From: Desulfoferrobacter suflitae
GTDB taxonomy: Bacteria; Desulfobacterota; Syntrophobacteria; Syntrophobacterales; Syntrophobacteraceae
Reading direction: 5' to 3'
Assembly: GCF_022603395.1 (NCBI RefSeq)
Contig: NZ_JAIBKA010000004.1
Coordinates: 62,001-126,000, forward strand
DNA: 64,000 bases
The notes under the pieces are model-generated. The model searched no databases. It was given only the letters and a program-made list of their open reading frames with translations, and was not told the DNA's origin. Positions 26,254-35,043 of this stretch are shown here, in pieces. Both the position numbers and the translations under genes were made by a program. How positions within the stretch are numbered: the stretch's first letter is position 1; every line of letters begins with the position of its first letter.

Positions 26254-28020
26254 TCAATCTCCCTTCCTGCTGTTGAGGATGGCTTCCATATTGTTTTGCG
26301 CCCAATCATCGACGCGGCATTCGGTTTCAACATAGCGGATGATCCGCTCGGATAAGCGGGCTCCATTCAATAGAGCTTCGGCCACTTTGCCGCCGGCGCT
26401 CTTCGCTTTGGCGGCGTTGACGTAAATGATGCCGTCCTGTTCGCCAAACCCTCTGCTCTTGAATATTCGTGCGGCGCCGCTGTTGCCGAGCACCAGCAGC
26501 CCGCGCTCCTCGGCTCCCTTGAATTTTTGCGACAAGATGTATTCCATGGCGACGAGGTTCATGCCGTCTTCCGATGGGGTCACCAGCATGACATCGGTTT
26601 CTCGAAGAAATCTGTAATTTTCTGGAGGCGGTACACCCTTGTCTATGTGAATGATGGGCTCGATCTCGCGAGCCATTCTCCGGTTTGCCTCGATCACTTC
26701 CCTTTCCATCATGTCGCTCAGCTTCTGGTAGGCCGGGTTGGCAAGGCGGCTGGGGGAGGTCACTTGGTAAAGTCGGGCGTCCCTTCGGTCTGCTTCCTTG
26801 TTCTTGGGCGCCTCCCTGAGAATTGCCAGCGTATGCTGAAAAATCTTGAGCCTTTCGATCAGCCCCTTGGTGTAGTCTCTCCTCTCGAGACCTCCGAAGA
26901 CGTATCGTCCCCGGCCCTTGTCTTCAATGATTTGAGCAAGCAGGTCGTGGTCTTGCCAGACATAACCGAGGCGTTTGTCCGGTGCGATTTCGCCCATGAT
27001 GCGATCGACGTCCAGGCCGATGGGAAAAGCGCCCACCGTGGTGACACCGTTTGAATGGCTTATTTCGTAAAATTGTTGGGCAATCCGGATATCGACCGGG
27101 AACCATTCCTGCAACGCAGCCAGATAGTTGTCGCAGTATTCCTTGGTGTGAAATCCTATGAAGTCATTGGCCAGCATGCCCCACGTGAGCCGTTTCAAGA
27201 CCTGTTCGACACTTTCCGGGAAGGGGTCAAATCGCTCGGCCTTGAGCCGGTTTCTCTTGTCTTCGCGGATGAGGCCCTGGATGTCGTGGATGTTAAAGAA
27301 CGGTGTATGGATGAACTGGCCGACGTGAATTCGTTGCTTGTCGTCGCAGGAAAATCCTTCCTCGACCAGCAGCGTCTTGTAGACATCGGCCACCTGCATG
27401 AGATGATAATCCTGAATCCAGACCACAAAGTCGTCGCCTTTCTGCCACAGTTTTCTGTTTCTTCTGGTTTCGTCAAAAGTCGTGTTGGCAAAGGTGACAC
27501 TGCTGCTCATGTACTGCAGAAAATCACTCTTTTCAAAGCTCGGTTTGGGAAATTCGCGCTTTATTTTGTAAAACAGCGGCTCTCTGGTCAGGTGCATGAG
27601 CGGCCATAGAAAGCCATTGGCAAACTTGCTGTAATAACTGTGCATATGCTCGGTATCGAAGAATACGAAGCGCATGTTGAAGTCATATTCTTTGAATGTG
27701 AAACGAATTCGTTTATCGGGAAGAATATCGATGTGCGGGAAATGTTCCGGAGCGATTTTTTCCTGGTACAGCTTGTCGAACAAATGGGAGTAATGGCCGT
27801 TTGCCACATCGGAGTCTTTGTCGCCCATGGACGCCCCCACCCATATGGGGTTCCATCTGCCGGGCTTTAACAGGCCGGCCATCGCCTGCACGAGTCCACC
27901 CTCGCCAAATTTGGGCCGATTGGGCAGCACACCTTTGCGCAGTGCCTGTTCGGCATCGGTCAAGACCTGTTCGGTAAATCCGTAGGGTCCCCTGTTGGAG
28001 ACAATGACTAAATTATGCAT
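26254..28020 (-). CDS. GT20 glycosyltransferase (trehalose-6-phosphate synthase-like)
   Basis: 588 residues. It begins LVIVSNRGPYGF, has VVWIQDYHLMQV and GQFIHTPFFN typical of OtsA, and ends with TPSEDGMNLVAMEYI, which carries the nucleotide-sugar binding Glu. It would transfer glucose from a nucleotide donor to a sugar phosphate. It is about 110 residues longer than E. coli OtsA because of insertions near residues 80-170, so another sugar acceptor is possible. No OtsB-type phosphatase is next to it. Its start overlaps the end of lipA by 13 bp, so it is co-transcribed with the pyruvate dehydrogenase operon, an odd partner. Confidence 0.85.
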   Translation of the reverse strand: MHNLVIVSNRGPYGFTEQVLTDAEQALRKGVLPNRPKFGEGGLVQAMAGLLKPGRWNPIWVGASMGDKDSDVANGHYSHLFDKLYQEKIAPEHFPHIDILPDKRIRFTFKEYDFNMRFVFFDTEHMHSYYSKFANGFLWPLMHLTREPLFYKIKREFPKPSFEKSDFLQYMSSSVTFANTTFDETRRNRKLWQKGDDFVVWIQDYHLMQVADVYKTLLVEEGFSCDDKQRIHVGQFIHTPFFNIHDIQGLIREDKRNRLKAERFDPFPESVEQVLKRLTWGMLANDFIGFHTKEYCDNYLAALQEWFPVDIRIAQQFYEISHSNGVTTVGAFPIGLDVDRIMGEIAPDKRLGYVWQDHDLLAQIIEDKGRGRYVFGGLERRDYTKGLIERLKIFQHTLAILREAPKNKEADRRDARLYQVTSPSRLANPAYQKLSDMMEREVIEANRRMAREIEPIIHIDKGVPPPENYRFLRETDVMLVTPSEDGMNLVAMEYILSQKFKGAEERGLLVLGNSGAARIFKSRGFGEQDGIIYVNAAKAKSAGGKVAEALLNGARLSERIIRYVETECRVDDWAQNNMEAILNSRKGD

Positions 28021-28940
28021 TCTTCACCTCTATGTTTTGCTATGATACTTTTTCTGGCCTGGGATTCGGCATGATACGAACTGCGCACCAAGGGGCCGGA
28101 TTCCACGTGAGAAAAGCCGGTTCGACGGCCAATCCGTTTGAGGGTCGCAAATTCAGCCGGCGTATAGTATCGCTGCACCCGCACATGAGCTTTGGAAGGG
28201 CTCAGATATTGGCCGATGGTAAGAATATCGCAATTCATTCGGCGCAAATCGCACATGACCGTGAGCACTTCCTCCCAGGTTTCTCCCAAGCCGACCATTA
28301 TGCCCGACTTGGTTGCGACATCCGGGTCTATTGATTTAGCCGACTGCAGCAACCGCAGGGACCGTTGGTAATCGGCTTGCGGCCGTGCAATCGGATATAG
28401 TCTCGGTACCGTTTCGAGGTTGTGCCCCAGGATTTCCGGACATGCTTCGAGCACCGTTGTCAGCGCAGCGTCGTTACCTTGGAAATCCGGGACCAGCAAT
28501 TCGACGGTGCAGGCTGGAGCGTGTTCCCGCACGCGCCGGACCGTTTCTGCGAAGACGGCCGCTCCGCCATCCGCCAGATCATCCCGGGTGACGGAAGTGA
28601 TGACCGCGTGGCGCAACCCCATGGAAGCAACTGCCTGTGCTACCTGGAGCGGCTCGAATGAGGCATTGACGGGGGTATCAACCGGACCGTGTTTGACCGC
28701 ACAAAAACGGCAGTCGCGTGTGCACACGTCCCCGAGAATCATAAACGTGGCCGTGCCGCACCCCCAGCACTCGGCCATGTTGGGACAGCGGGCCGCTTCG
28801 CACACGGTGTGCAACGACTTGCTGTGAATCAAAGCCTTGAGCTGTGCACAGGTTTCTCCCGCAGGCAGTTTCACCCTGATCCAGGCAGGCTTGGGGAGAG
28901 AATCGCCATGTGGCTCCCGGGAAATAGTGTTGGTTGTCAT
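28008..28940 (-). CDS. lipA: lipoyl synthase
   Basis: 310 residues. Both iron-sulfur motifs are present: the auxiliary cluster CEAARCPNMAEC and the radical SAM motif CTRDCRFC. The C-terminal VRSSYHAE is the usual LipA ending with the cluster-ligand Ser. It inserts two sulfur atoms into octanoyl groups on lipoyl domains. It overlaps lipB by the ATGA stop-start junction and is overlapped by the GT20 gene, so translation is coupled on both sides. In this operon it serves the E2 subunit encoded upstream. Confidence 0.97.
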   Translation of the reverse strand: MTTNTISREPHGDSLPKPAWIRVKLPAGETCAQLKALIHSKSLHTVCEAARCPNMAECWGCGTATFMILGDVCTRDCRFCAVKHGPVDTPVNASFEPLQVAQAVASMGLRHAVITSVTRDDLADGGAAVFAETVRRVREHAPACTVELLVPDFQGNDAALTTVLEACPEILGHNLETVPRLYPIARPQADYQRSLRLLQSAKSIDPDVATKSGIMVGLGETWEEVLTVMCDLRRMNCDILTIGQYLSPSKAHVRVQRYYTPAEFATLKRIGRRTGFSHVESGPLVRSSYHAESQARKSIIAKHRGEECII

Positions 28941-29647
28941 CGTCGAACCTCATCATGCCGGGGTGTCTCTGGACAGTCCTGACCCTCTGCAGACTGTCCG
29001 AAAATGGCGGCCCATGCCGTCGCCACTCGATGGGCCACCTCGGGCAACGGTACAGGCTTCCCCAGCAACTGCTGCATGCTGGTCACTCCTTTATCTGCTA
29101 TGCCGCAGGGGACAATTTTATTAAAATACCCCAGGTCCGTTGCCACGTTAAGGGCAAATCCGTGCCCGGTGATTCCCCTGGAATCAACCCGGATTCCGAT
29201 GGCGGCGATTTTTTTGCGGTCGATCCACACTCCTGTAAAGCCTTCCATGGCCTGGGCTGCCATTCCGAAAGTTGCCAGGGTGCTGATGAGCATCCGTTCG
29301 AGATCCCTCAAGTACCGACCGACCCGGCCGGTGCGGTTGCGCAGATTGAACACCGGGTAACCCACCAGCTGGCCGGGTCCGTGATATGTGACATCACCTC
29401 CGCGATCGGTGTGGTAAACCGCAATTCCTTCCTCACGCAACTGCTCCCGGCTGAACAGTACATGTTCTTCTCTGGCGCGACGGCCGAGCGTTATGGTGTG
29501 CGGGTGCTCCAGCAGGAGCAAAGTGTCTGGAATCAGGCCGGCGGCGCGATCCAGGGCAAGTGTTTCCTGCAGGCGGCGCGCGACCTGGTAGTCCATGGTG
29601 CCGAGCCACCGAGCTTCCAGAGGTTCTCCATTCAGCAGGGCTTGCAT
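28937..29647 (-). CDS. lipB: octanoyl-[acyl-carrier-protein]:protein octanoyltransferase
   Basis: 236 residues. Signature motifs are RGGDVTYHGPGQLVGYP, the lysine in DRKKIAAIGIRV, GHGFALNV and the catalytic Cys in KIVPCGI. It transfers octanoyl from ACP to lipoyl domains, the step before LipA. It follows the lpd stop by 28 bp. Typical length. Confidence 0.97.
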   Translation of the reverse strand: MQALLNGEPLEARWLGTMDYQVARRLQETLALDRAAGLIPDTLLLLEHPHTITLGRRAREEHVLFSREQLREEGIAVYHTDRGGDVTYHGPGQLVGYPVFNLRNRTGRVGRYLRDLERMLISTLATFGMAAQAMEGFTGVWIDRKKIAAIGIRVDSRGITGHGFALNVATDLGYFNKIVPCGIADKGVTSMQQLLGKPVPLPEVAHRVATAWAAIFGQSAEGQDCPETPRHDEVRR

Positions 29648-29675
29648 GACGGTTTTGGCTTGAGGATTTTCACAA

Positions 29676-31115
29676 CTACCTTTGTTTGTGTTGTGACGGC
29701 AATATATGAGTTGAACTGCCGAGGAATGCTTCCGCCGCCTCTTCCTCGCTCTCGGAAAGGGTCGGGTGGGGATGAATGCTCAGAGCCAGGTCCTCGGCCA
29801 GCGCCCCCATTTCGACTGCCAGTACTCCCTCGGAGATCATTTCGCCGGCTTCCCTTCCCACAATGCCAACTCCCAACACCCTTTGCGTCTCCGGATCGAT
29901 GATGATTTTGGTCATCCCTGCCGAGACCCCCATGGAGGCGGCTCGACCCGAGGCCGACCAGGGGAATCGCGTCACTTTAACCGGGCGATTTTGTTGTCCG
30001 GCTTCCTCTTCCGTTAATCCGCACCAGGCGATCTGAGGATCGGTAAAGACCACGGCGGGGATAGCTTGCGCGTCGAAAGCCGCAGGATGGCCGGCGATCA
30101 CTTCGGCGGCAATCTTACCTTCGTACATGGCTTTGTGAGCCAGCATTGCACCACCTGTCACGTCACCTATGGCGAGGATTTTTGAATCGCCGGTCTGCTG
30201 CTTTTCGTCAACCATGATGAACCCCCCGTCATTCCATTGCACTCGGGTATTCTCCAGGCCCAGATTGGTAGAATTGGGTCGGCGGCCGATGGCTATGAGC
30301 ACCCGGTCGAATTTTTGCCGGGTTTCCGCAGCCGTTCCTTGGAGCTCCACCTCGACATGGTCTTCATGCTCTTCAAAGTGAACCGCTTTGGTTTGGTAAT
30401 GGATGGCGTGAAACAAGCCGTCCAGTTTCCTGGCCAACGGATCGACCAGGTCTCCATCGGCTCCCGACATCAATCTGGAGTGCCATTCCACCAGGGTCAC
30501 CTCGCTGCCAAGAGTCGCATAGACGGAACCGAGTTCGACGCCGACATAGCCGCCGCCGATGATCAGCAGCGTGTCCGGAATATCCCTGAGCTCCAGTGCT
30601 CCGGTCGAGCTCATGATACGGCCGTCTTGTTTGAATTCAACCCCGGGCAGGGCGGTCGCGCTGGACCCGGTGGCGATGACGGCGTGACGAAATTTGATGT
30701 GCGTGATTTCTGAGCTTGAATCATACAGGCGGGCCATTTCAGAACTTTCAAACTTGACCCGCCCTTGAATCAACTGAACACCCCGTTTCTTGCTCAAATG
30801 AGTCAGGCCGTTGGCCAACTTGTCGATGACATCGTTCTTCCAGGCGCGCAGTCTGGCCAAATCGATCTCAGGTTTGCAAAACTCGACTCCCATCTCTGTG
30901 GCACGCCCGGCATCGTGGATCAACTCTGAGACGTACAGCAGGGTCTTCGACGGGATGCAGCCGCGAAAAAGGCACACTCCGCCGGGTCGTTCAGCGATAT
31001 CCACCAGGGTGACTTCAAGGCCAAGATCAGCGGCTCGGAAAGCGGCCGCATAGCCTCCCGGCCCAGCCCCGATGACGAGCACCTGCGCTTCCTGCGTGAA
31101 TTCTCCCATCACCAT
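29676..31115 (-). CDS. lpdA: dihydrolipoyl dehydrogenase (E3)
   Basis: 479 residues preceded by AGGAGGATGA. FAD-binding VLVIGAGPGGYAAAFRAADL at the N-terminus, redox disulfide in VCLFRGCIPSK (C-x4-C), NAD-binding LLIIGGGYVGVELGSVYA, and the C-terminal His-Glu pair in SIHPHPTLSESEEEAAE. It re-oxidises dihydrolipoamide of the E2 subunit encoded just upstream and passes electrons to NAD+. The redox motif reads LFRG between the cysteines instead of the usual LNVG. Confidence 0.96.
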   Translation of the reverse strand: MVMGEFTQEAQVLVIGAGPGGYAAAFRAADLGLEVTLVDIAERPGGVCLFRGCIPSKTLLYVSELIHDAGRATEMGVEFCKPEIDLARLRAWKNDVIDKLANGLTHLSKKRGVQLIQGRVKFESSEMARLYDSSSEITHIKFRHAVIATGSSATALPGVEFKQDGRIMSSTGALELRDIPDTLLIIGGGYVGVELGSVYATLGSEVTLVEWHSRLMSGADGDLVDPLARKLDGLFHAIHYQTKAVHFEEHEDHVEVELQGTAAETRQKFDRVLIAIGRRPNSTNLGLENTRVQWNDGGFIMVDEKQQTGDSKILAIGDVTGGAMLAHKAMYEGKIAAEVIAGHPAAFDAQAIPAVVFTDPQIAWCGLTEEEAGQQNRPVKVTRFPWSASGRAASMGVSAGMTKIIIDPETQRVLGVGIVGREAGEMISEGVLAVEMGALAEDLALSIHPHPTLSESEEEAAEAFLGSSTHILPSQHKQR

Positions 31116-31132
31116 AATGCGTCATCCTCCTG

Positions 31133-32482
31133 TCACATTGTCATGAGCAGCTGTTCGGGGTCATGCAGGGCGGAGATGATTGTGTTGATAAAGCGGGCCG
31201 CGTCCGCTCCGTCCAGCACTCTGTGGTCAAACCCCACGATCAGCGGCAGGATGAGTCGCGGAACGATTTTGAATGCCCCTTCCTCACCCATGACCACCGG
31301 CCGGTAGCGCGCTTTTGCCAGTCCCAGAATGGCGACTTGCGGGTAATTGATGATGGGAGTGAAACCGGTGCCGCCCAATGGGCCCACGTTGGTAATGGTG
31401 AATGTGCCTCCGACCATGTCTTCGCGATCGACTTTTCCTTCACGTGCGCGGGCAAGCAGCTCATCCAGTTCCCTGGCAAGCTGGAAAATGCTCTTGCGAT
31501 CCACATCGCGAATGGAAGGGACGATCAGCCCCTTGTCGGTATCCACTGCCACTCCAATGTGGTAATAATTTTTGAGGATGATCTCTTCCTTTTCGCTATC
31601 GAGACTGGCATTGAAACGTGGGAACATTTTCAAGGCAGCCACCGCCGCTTTCAGGGCAAACACCGTCAGGCTGAGAGACCCTCCGCGGGCAGCCACTTCT
31701 TGCTTGTGTTTGCGACGAAAGGCTTCCAGCCCGGTAATGTCGGCTTCATCCGCGTGGGTGACATGGGGGATTTGTGACCAGGATTGGGCCATGCGCTTGG
31801 CCGTGGCACGACGCACGGAACGCAGCGGCTGACGCTCGACCGGCCCCCATTGAGTGAAGTCGGGGAGGGGTCCGGATTCGGTCGGAGACGGCGGGGCGGC
31901 GGGTTCCCTTTGGGTCGATGGAGTCTCGGCGGGTGCTTCCCGAGGGCGCTGGCCCCTTGCGGCAAAGGCGCGCACGTCCTCCGCCGTCACCCTGCCGCCC
32001 GGGCCGCTCGCCGTTACGGAATGCAGATCGACCCCCAGTTCGCGCGCCAGACGCCGTGTGGAAGGAGCCGCTGGAACCGGTCCCGGTTTCGATCCTTTGG
32101 CTCCGGGCTGCTCTGCCGTTTCTTCTCTCTGTCCTTCTTCCTCTTCTACTTCCTTTTCCGGTTGCGCCGCCTTTTCCTCGACCGCACCCTCCTGTTTTGT
32201 TTCCTCTCCGGCCGGCCTTGCCTCCCCTTTGGCATCCGCCTCCCCCGCTTCCGTGAAAACCATGAGCACATCGCCTACCTTGACGATGTCACCCGCCTTC
32301 ACGTTGATCTGTTTGACAACGCCGTTGACAGGCGAGGGGATTTCGGTTTCCGCCTTGTCCGTTTCAATGATCATGACGGGTGAGCCGTCTTCAACTGCGT
32401 CTCCTACCGACACCAGAACTTCAACGACTTCTCCTTCATGAATGCCCTCTCCCAAATCAGGAAGCTTGAATTCTCTTGGCAT
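31133..32482 (-). CDS. pdhC: dihydrolipoamide acetyltransferase (E2)
   Basis: 449 residues from the ATG at 32482 (AAAGGAG upstream). One lipoyl domain (residues 1-75, lysine in IETDKAETEIPSP), an acidic Glu/Pro-rich linker, a peripheral-subunit-binding domain near 125-160 (STRRLARELGVDLHSVTASG) and the catalytic domain ending LIVGFDHRVLDGADAARF with the His/Asp active site. It forms the core of the complex made with E1 and E3 from the same operon. Confidence 0.94.
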   Translation of the reverse strand: MPREFKLPDLGEGIHEGEVVEVLVSVGDAVEDGSPVMIIETDKAETEIPSPVNGVVKQINVKAGDIVKVGDVLMVFTEAGEADAKGEARPAGEETKQEGAVEEKAAQPEKEVEEEEGQREETAEQPGAKGSKPGPVPAAPSTRRLARELGVDLHSVTASGPGGRVTAEDVRAFAARGQRPREAPAETPSTQREPAAPPSPTESGPLPDFTQWGPVERQPLRSVRRATAKRMAQSWSQIPHVTHADEADITGLEAFRRKHKQEVAARGGSLSLTVFALKAAVAALKMFPRFNASLDSEKEEIILKNYYHIGVAVDTDKGLIVPSIRDVDRKSIFQLARELDELLARAREGKVDREDMVGGTFTITNVGPLGGTGFTPIINYPQVAILGLAKARYRPVVMGEEGAFKIVPRLILPLIVGFDHRVLDGADAARFINTIISALHDPEQLLMTM

Positions 32483-32501
32483 GGCGACTCCTTTGAGAAC
32501 A

Positions 32502-33482
32502 TCAGAAATCGAGTGTTTCGCGGACGGCTCGAACGATCCGGTCGACACCGGGAAGATAAGCTTTTTCCCTCTGGAACAGCGGGATGACCAGGTCAAATCC
32601 GGTCACTCTGCGAATGGGGGCTTCCAGGTAGAGGAAGGATTTCTCGACCAGCCGGACCGCCACCTCGGCCCCCGGCCCAAAGCTGCGCGGGGCTTCGTGA
32701 ATGACGACCACTCTGCCCGTTTTGCGGGCGGACTCGATAAACAGAGCATCGTCCAGAGGAGCAATGGTCATCAGGTCGATCACCTCGGCTTCAATCCCCT
32801 GCTTTTGGTGCAATGCGGAAGCCGCCTGCATGGTCTCATGCAGCATAGCTCCGTAAGAAATCAGAGTGATGTCTTTTCCCTCGCGAGCGATGCGCGAGCG
32901 TCCGAGCTCCATGGTCTCTTCGTCCTCGGGCACTTCTTCGCGAAAGGCCCGGTATAAGGCCTTGGGCTCGAAATAAACGACCGGATCCGGGTCGCGTATG
33001 GCACTGACAAGGAGCGCTCGCGCATTGCGCGGGCTGGACGGAATCACCATTTTGAGACCCGGGGTGTGGGCAAAATAGGCCTCACGGCTCTCCGAGTGAT
33101 GTTCCAGAGCTCTCACTCCCCCGCCGTAAGGAGCGCGCAGCACCATAGGTACGGTAAAACGCCCCGCCGAACGTCCTCGCAACCGTGCCGCATGCGATTC
33201 CAACTGGTGAAAGCCGAGGTAGGTGAATCCGGAAAACTGAATCTCGCAGACCGGTTTCAAGCCGTACAGGGCCATGCCAATGGAAAAGCCGATTATGCCG
33301 GCTTCGGCCAGGGGAGTATCCATGACCCGATTTTCGCCGAACTGCTCGAATAATCCCTCAGTGACCCTGAACACACCGCCGTCCACGCCGACATCCTCGC
33401 CCAACACCACCACATTGTCATCCTTTTCCATCTCCTGCTTCAAAGCCAGATTGATGGCCTGGACCATAGTCATCTTCGCCAT
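32502..33482 (-). CDS. pdhB: pyruvate/2-oxoacid dehydrogenase E1 beta subunit
   Basis: 326 residues. Transketolase-like pyrimidine-binding domain with VVLGEDVGVDGGVFRVTEGL, then DTPLAEAGIIGFSIGMAL and VMVLRAPYGGGVRALEHHSE type motifs, and a C-terminal transketolase domain. It forms a heterotetramer with E1 alpha. AAAGGAGTGAG precedes the ATG. Substrate could be pyruvate or a branched-chain 2-oxoacid; the lipoylation genes do not decide this. Confidence 0.93.
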   Translation of the reverse strand: MAKMTMVQAINLALKQEMEKDDNVVVLGEDVGVDGGVFRVTEGLFEQFGENRVMDTPLAEAGIIGFSIGMALYGLKPVCEIQFSGFTYLGFHQLESHAARLRGRSAGRFTVPMVLRAPYGGGVRALEHHSESREAYFAHTPGLKMVIPSSPRNARALLVSAIRDPDPVVYFEPKALYRAFREEVPEDEETMELGRSRIAREGKDITLISYGAMLHETMQAASALHQKQGIEAEVIDLMTIAPLDDALFIESARKTGRVVVIHEAPRSFGPGAEVAVRLVEKSFLYLEAPIRRVTGFDLVIPLFQREKAYLPGVDRIVRAVRETLDF

Positions 33483-33526
33483 ATCGGTCTCACTCCTTTT
33501 GCTCTCTTCGGTCGTGATGGAGCGCG

Positions 33527-34618
33527 CTAGGTGCTGTCTTGCCGTAATTCCTTGCGGAGCTCTTCATGCTGTTCCCGCAAATAAGGGGGTAGCTCTGCAA
33601 AGACGTGGTCGAACATGAGGAGAGGATCGCCCAGCTCTTCCATTTTCTTTTCTGACCGCTCGACGGCTTCCTTGATCTCCTGCTTGATTTCAGCTTCGAT
33701 GGCTTCGATCTTCTTATCCGTGAATATCTTCCTGCTCTTGAGGTACTTCTCGAATCGCGTGATGGGGTCCTTTGCGACCCAGCCTTCCACATCTTCTTCC
33801 CTGCGATAGCGCTTGGGATCGTCGGCAGTGGTGTGCACCGACATGCGGTAGGTGACGCATTCGATCATGCTCGGCCCGTCACCCGATCTGGCTCGCTCGA
33901 CGGCTTCCCGGGCTGCTGAGTAGACAGCCAGGACGTCGTTTCCATCCACCTGAATGCCGGGCACTCCATAGGCCAGAGCTTTTTGAGCGAGAGTTTTGGA
34001 GCGCGTCTGTTTGGATCGCGGAATCGAAATGGCCCAGTGGTTGTTTTGGCACACAAATACGACGGGGACCTGAAATACACCGGCAAAATTGAGTGCTTCG
34101 TGAAAATCTCCCTCGGACGTGGCGCCGTCTCCAAAAAACACCATAGCCACGTGCTTCTCTTGACGATACTTCATGGCATAAGCAATACCGGCGGCATGCA
34201 GCGTCTGCGTTCCGACCGGAATGGCTATGGGCAGATTGTTCAGGCCATCGGGGATTGCACCGCCTTCGTTATAGCCGGCATAGAGCAGGATCACATTCTC
34301 CATTGTCTTACCCCGCCATATTTCCGCTGCCATTTCACGAAAAGACGGCACCAGCCAGTCGGAATCTTCCAGCGCCGCTACGGCTCCAATTTGCGCCGCT
34401 TCCTGGCCGGTGATGGGAGCAAAGGTACCCATGCGGCCCTGACGCTGCAACTGCAGTAATCGTTCATCAAACCTGCGCCCCAGCAGCATGCCGCGGTGCA
34501 GTTTGAGTAAAAAGTCCTTGTCCACATCCGGTTCCAGATCTTGATCCACTTTCCCCTGTTCATCCAGAATAGAAAGATAGTCGATGCGATAGGGGAGCTC
34601 GATTTCTTGTCTGGGCAT
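33527..34618 (-). CDS. pdhA: pyruvate/2-oxoacid dehydrogenase E1 alpha subunit
   Basis: 363 residues. The thiamine-diphosphate motif GDGATSEGDFHEALNFA followed by the VCQNNHWAISIPR Asn is clear, as is PSFREMAAEIW near the N-terminus. The C-terminal 60 residues form a charged helix (EAIEAEIKQEIKEAVERSEK). It decarboxylates the 2-oxoacid and reductively acylates the lipoyl arm of E2. First gene of the operon; AAAGGAG upstream. An NAD-linked complex beside the usual ferredoxin oxidoreductases of anaerobes is noteworthy. Confidence 0.93.
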   Translation of the reverse strand: MPRQEIELPYRIDYLSILDEQGKVDQDLEPDVDKDFLLKLHRGMLLGRRFDERLLQLQRQGRMGTFAPITGQEAAQIGAVAALEDSDWLVPSFREMAAEIWRGKTMENVILLYAGYNEGGAIPDGLNNLPIAIPVGTQTLHAAGIAYAMKYRQEKHVAMVFFGDGATSEGDFHEALNFAGVFQVPVVFVCQNNHWAISIPRSKQTRSKTLAQKALAYGVPGIQVDGNDVLAVYSAAREAVERARSGDGPSMIECVTYRMSVHTTADDPKRYRREEDVEGWVAKDPITRFEKYLKSRKIFTDKKIEAIEAEIKQEIKEAVERSEKKMEELGDPLLMFDHVFAELPPYLREQHEELRKELRQDST

Positions 34619-35043
34619 ATCCCGCTCCTTTGGTGGTCAAATTGAATTGGCCATGGCCGCGATTGGCTGAATACATGCCGGGAAACCGTCCGAGAACACC
34701 CTCTCAAAAGTTTGGGATTGTCGGGCGGCATCTAAGCAAAATCAACATCAAAAAATATAAGTATAGGTGCAACACTTGGCTAGAACCTTGTTGACGAGCT
34801 CTCTCTCCCATCTCCAGGAACGCTCCCGGCTTGCTGAACAGGGTCCTTGTCGATATTCCCGGGTGAAGGGCTGACAAAAAATTTATCACATTTTGTTTAC
34901 ATATTGCCGCCGTTGCGTGTAATCCTTGGAGTACGATTACCACCATTCATTGTGGCCTCTTCGCAACCCCTGCTGCATGATCGCGTCACCAGAGGAGGCT
35001 TTGTCAAGAACCATACTGACCGACTGATACAGGTTTTGCAAGC
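34619..35043. other. divergent intergenic region between pdhA and the aminotransferase
   Basis: No gene is visible. An AT-rich block at 34740-34765 lies upstream of pdhA, and another at 34875-34912 upstream of the aminotransferase. The inverted repeat listed at 34919-34940 is the only clear structure. The aminotransferase ATG lacks a strong ribosome site. Confidence 0.4.
34919..34940. promoter_or_regulatory. operator-like inverted repeat
   Basis: GTAATC and GATTAC flank 10 bases, 104 bp before the aminotransferase start. The spacing suits a dimeric regulator, but arms are only 6 bp and no regulator gene is adjacent. Confidence 0.3.

Noticed and set aside
34960-35043. possible lysine riboswitch upstream of the aminotransferase
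   Set aside because: An AGAGGAGG string recalls a conserved patch, but the leader is too short and the paired helices of the aptamer are not found.
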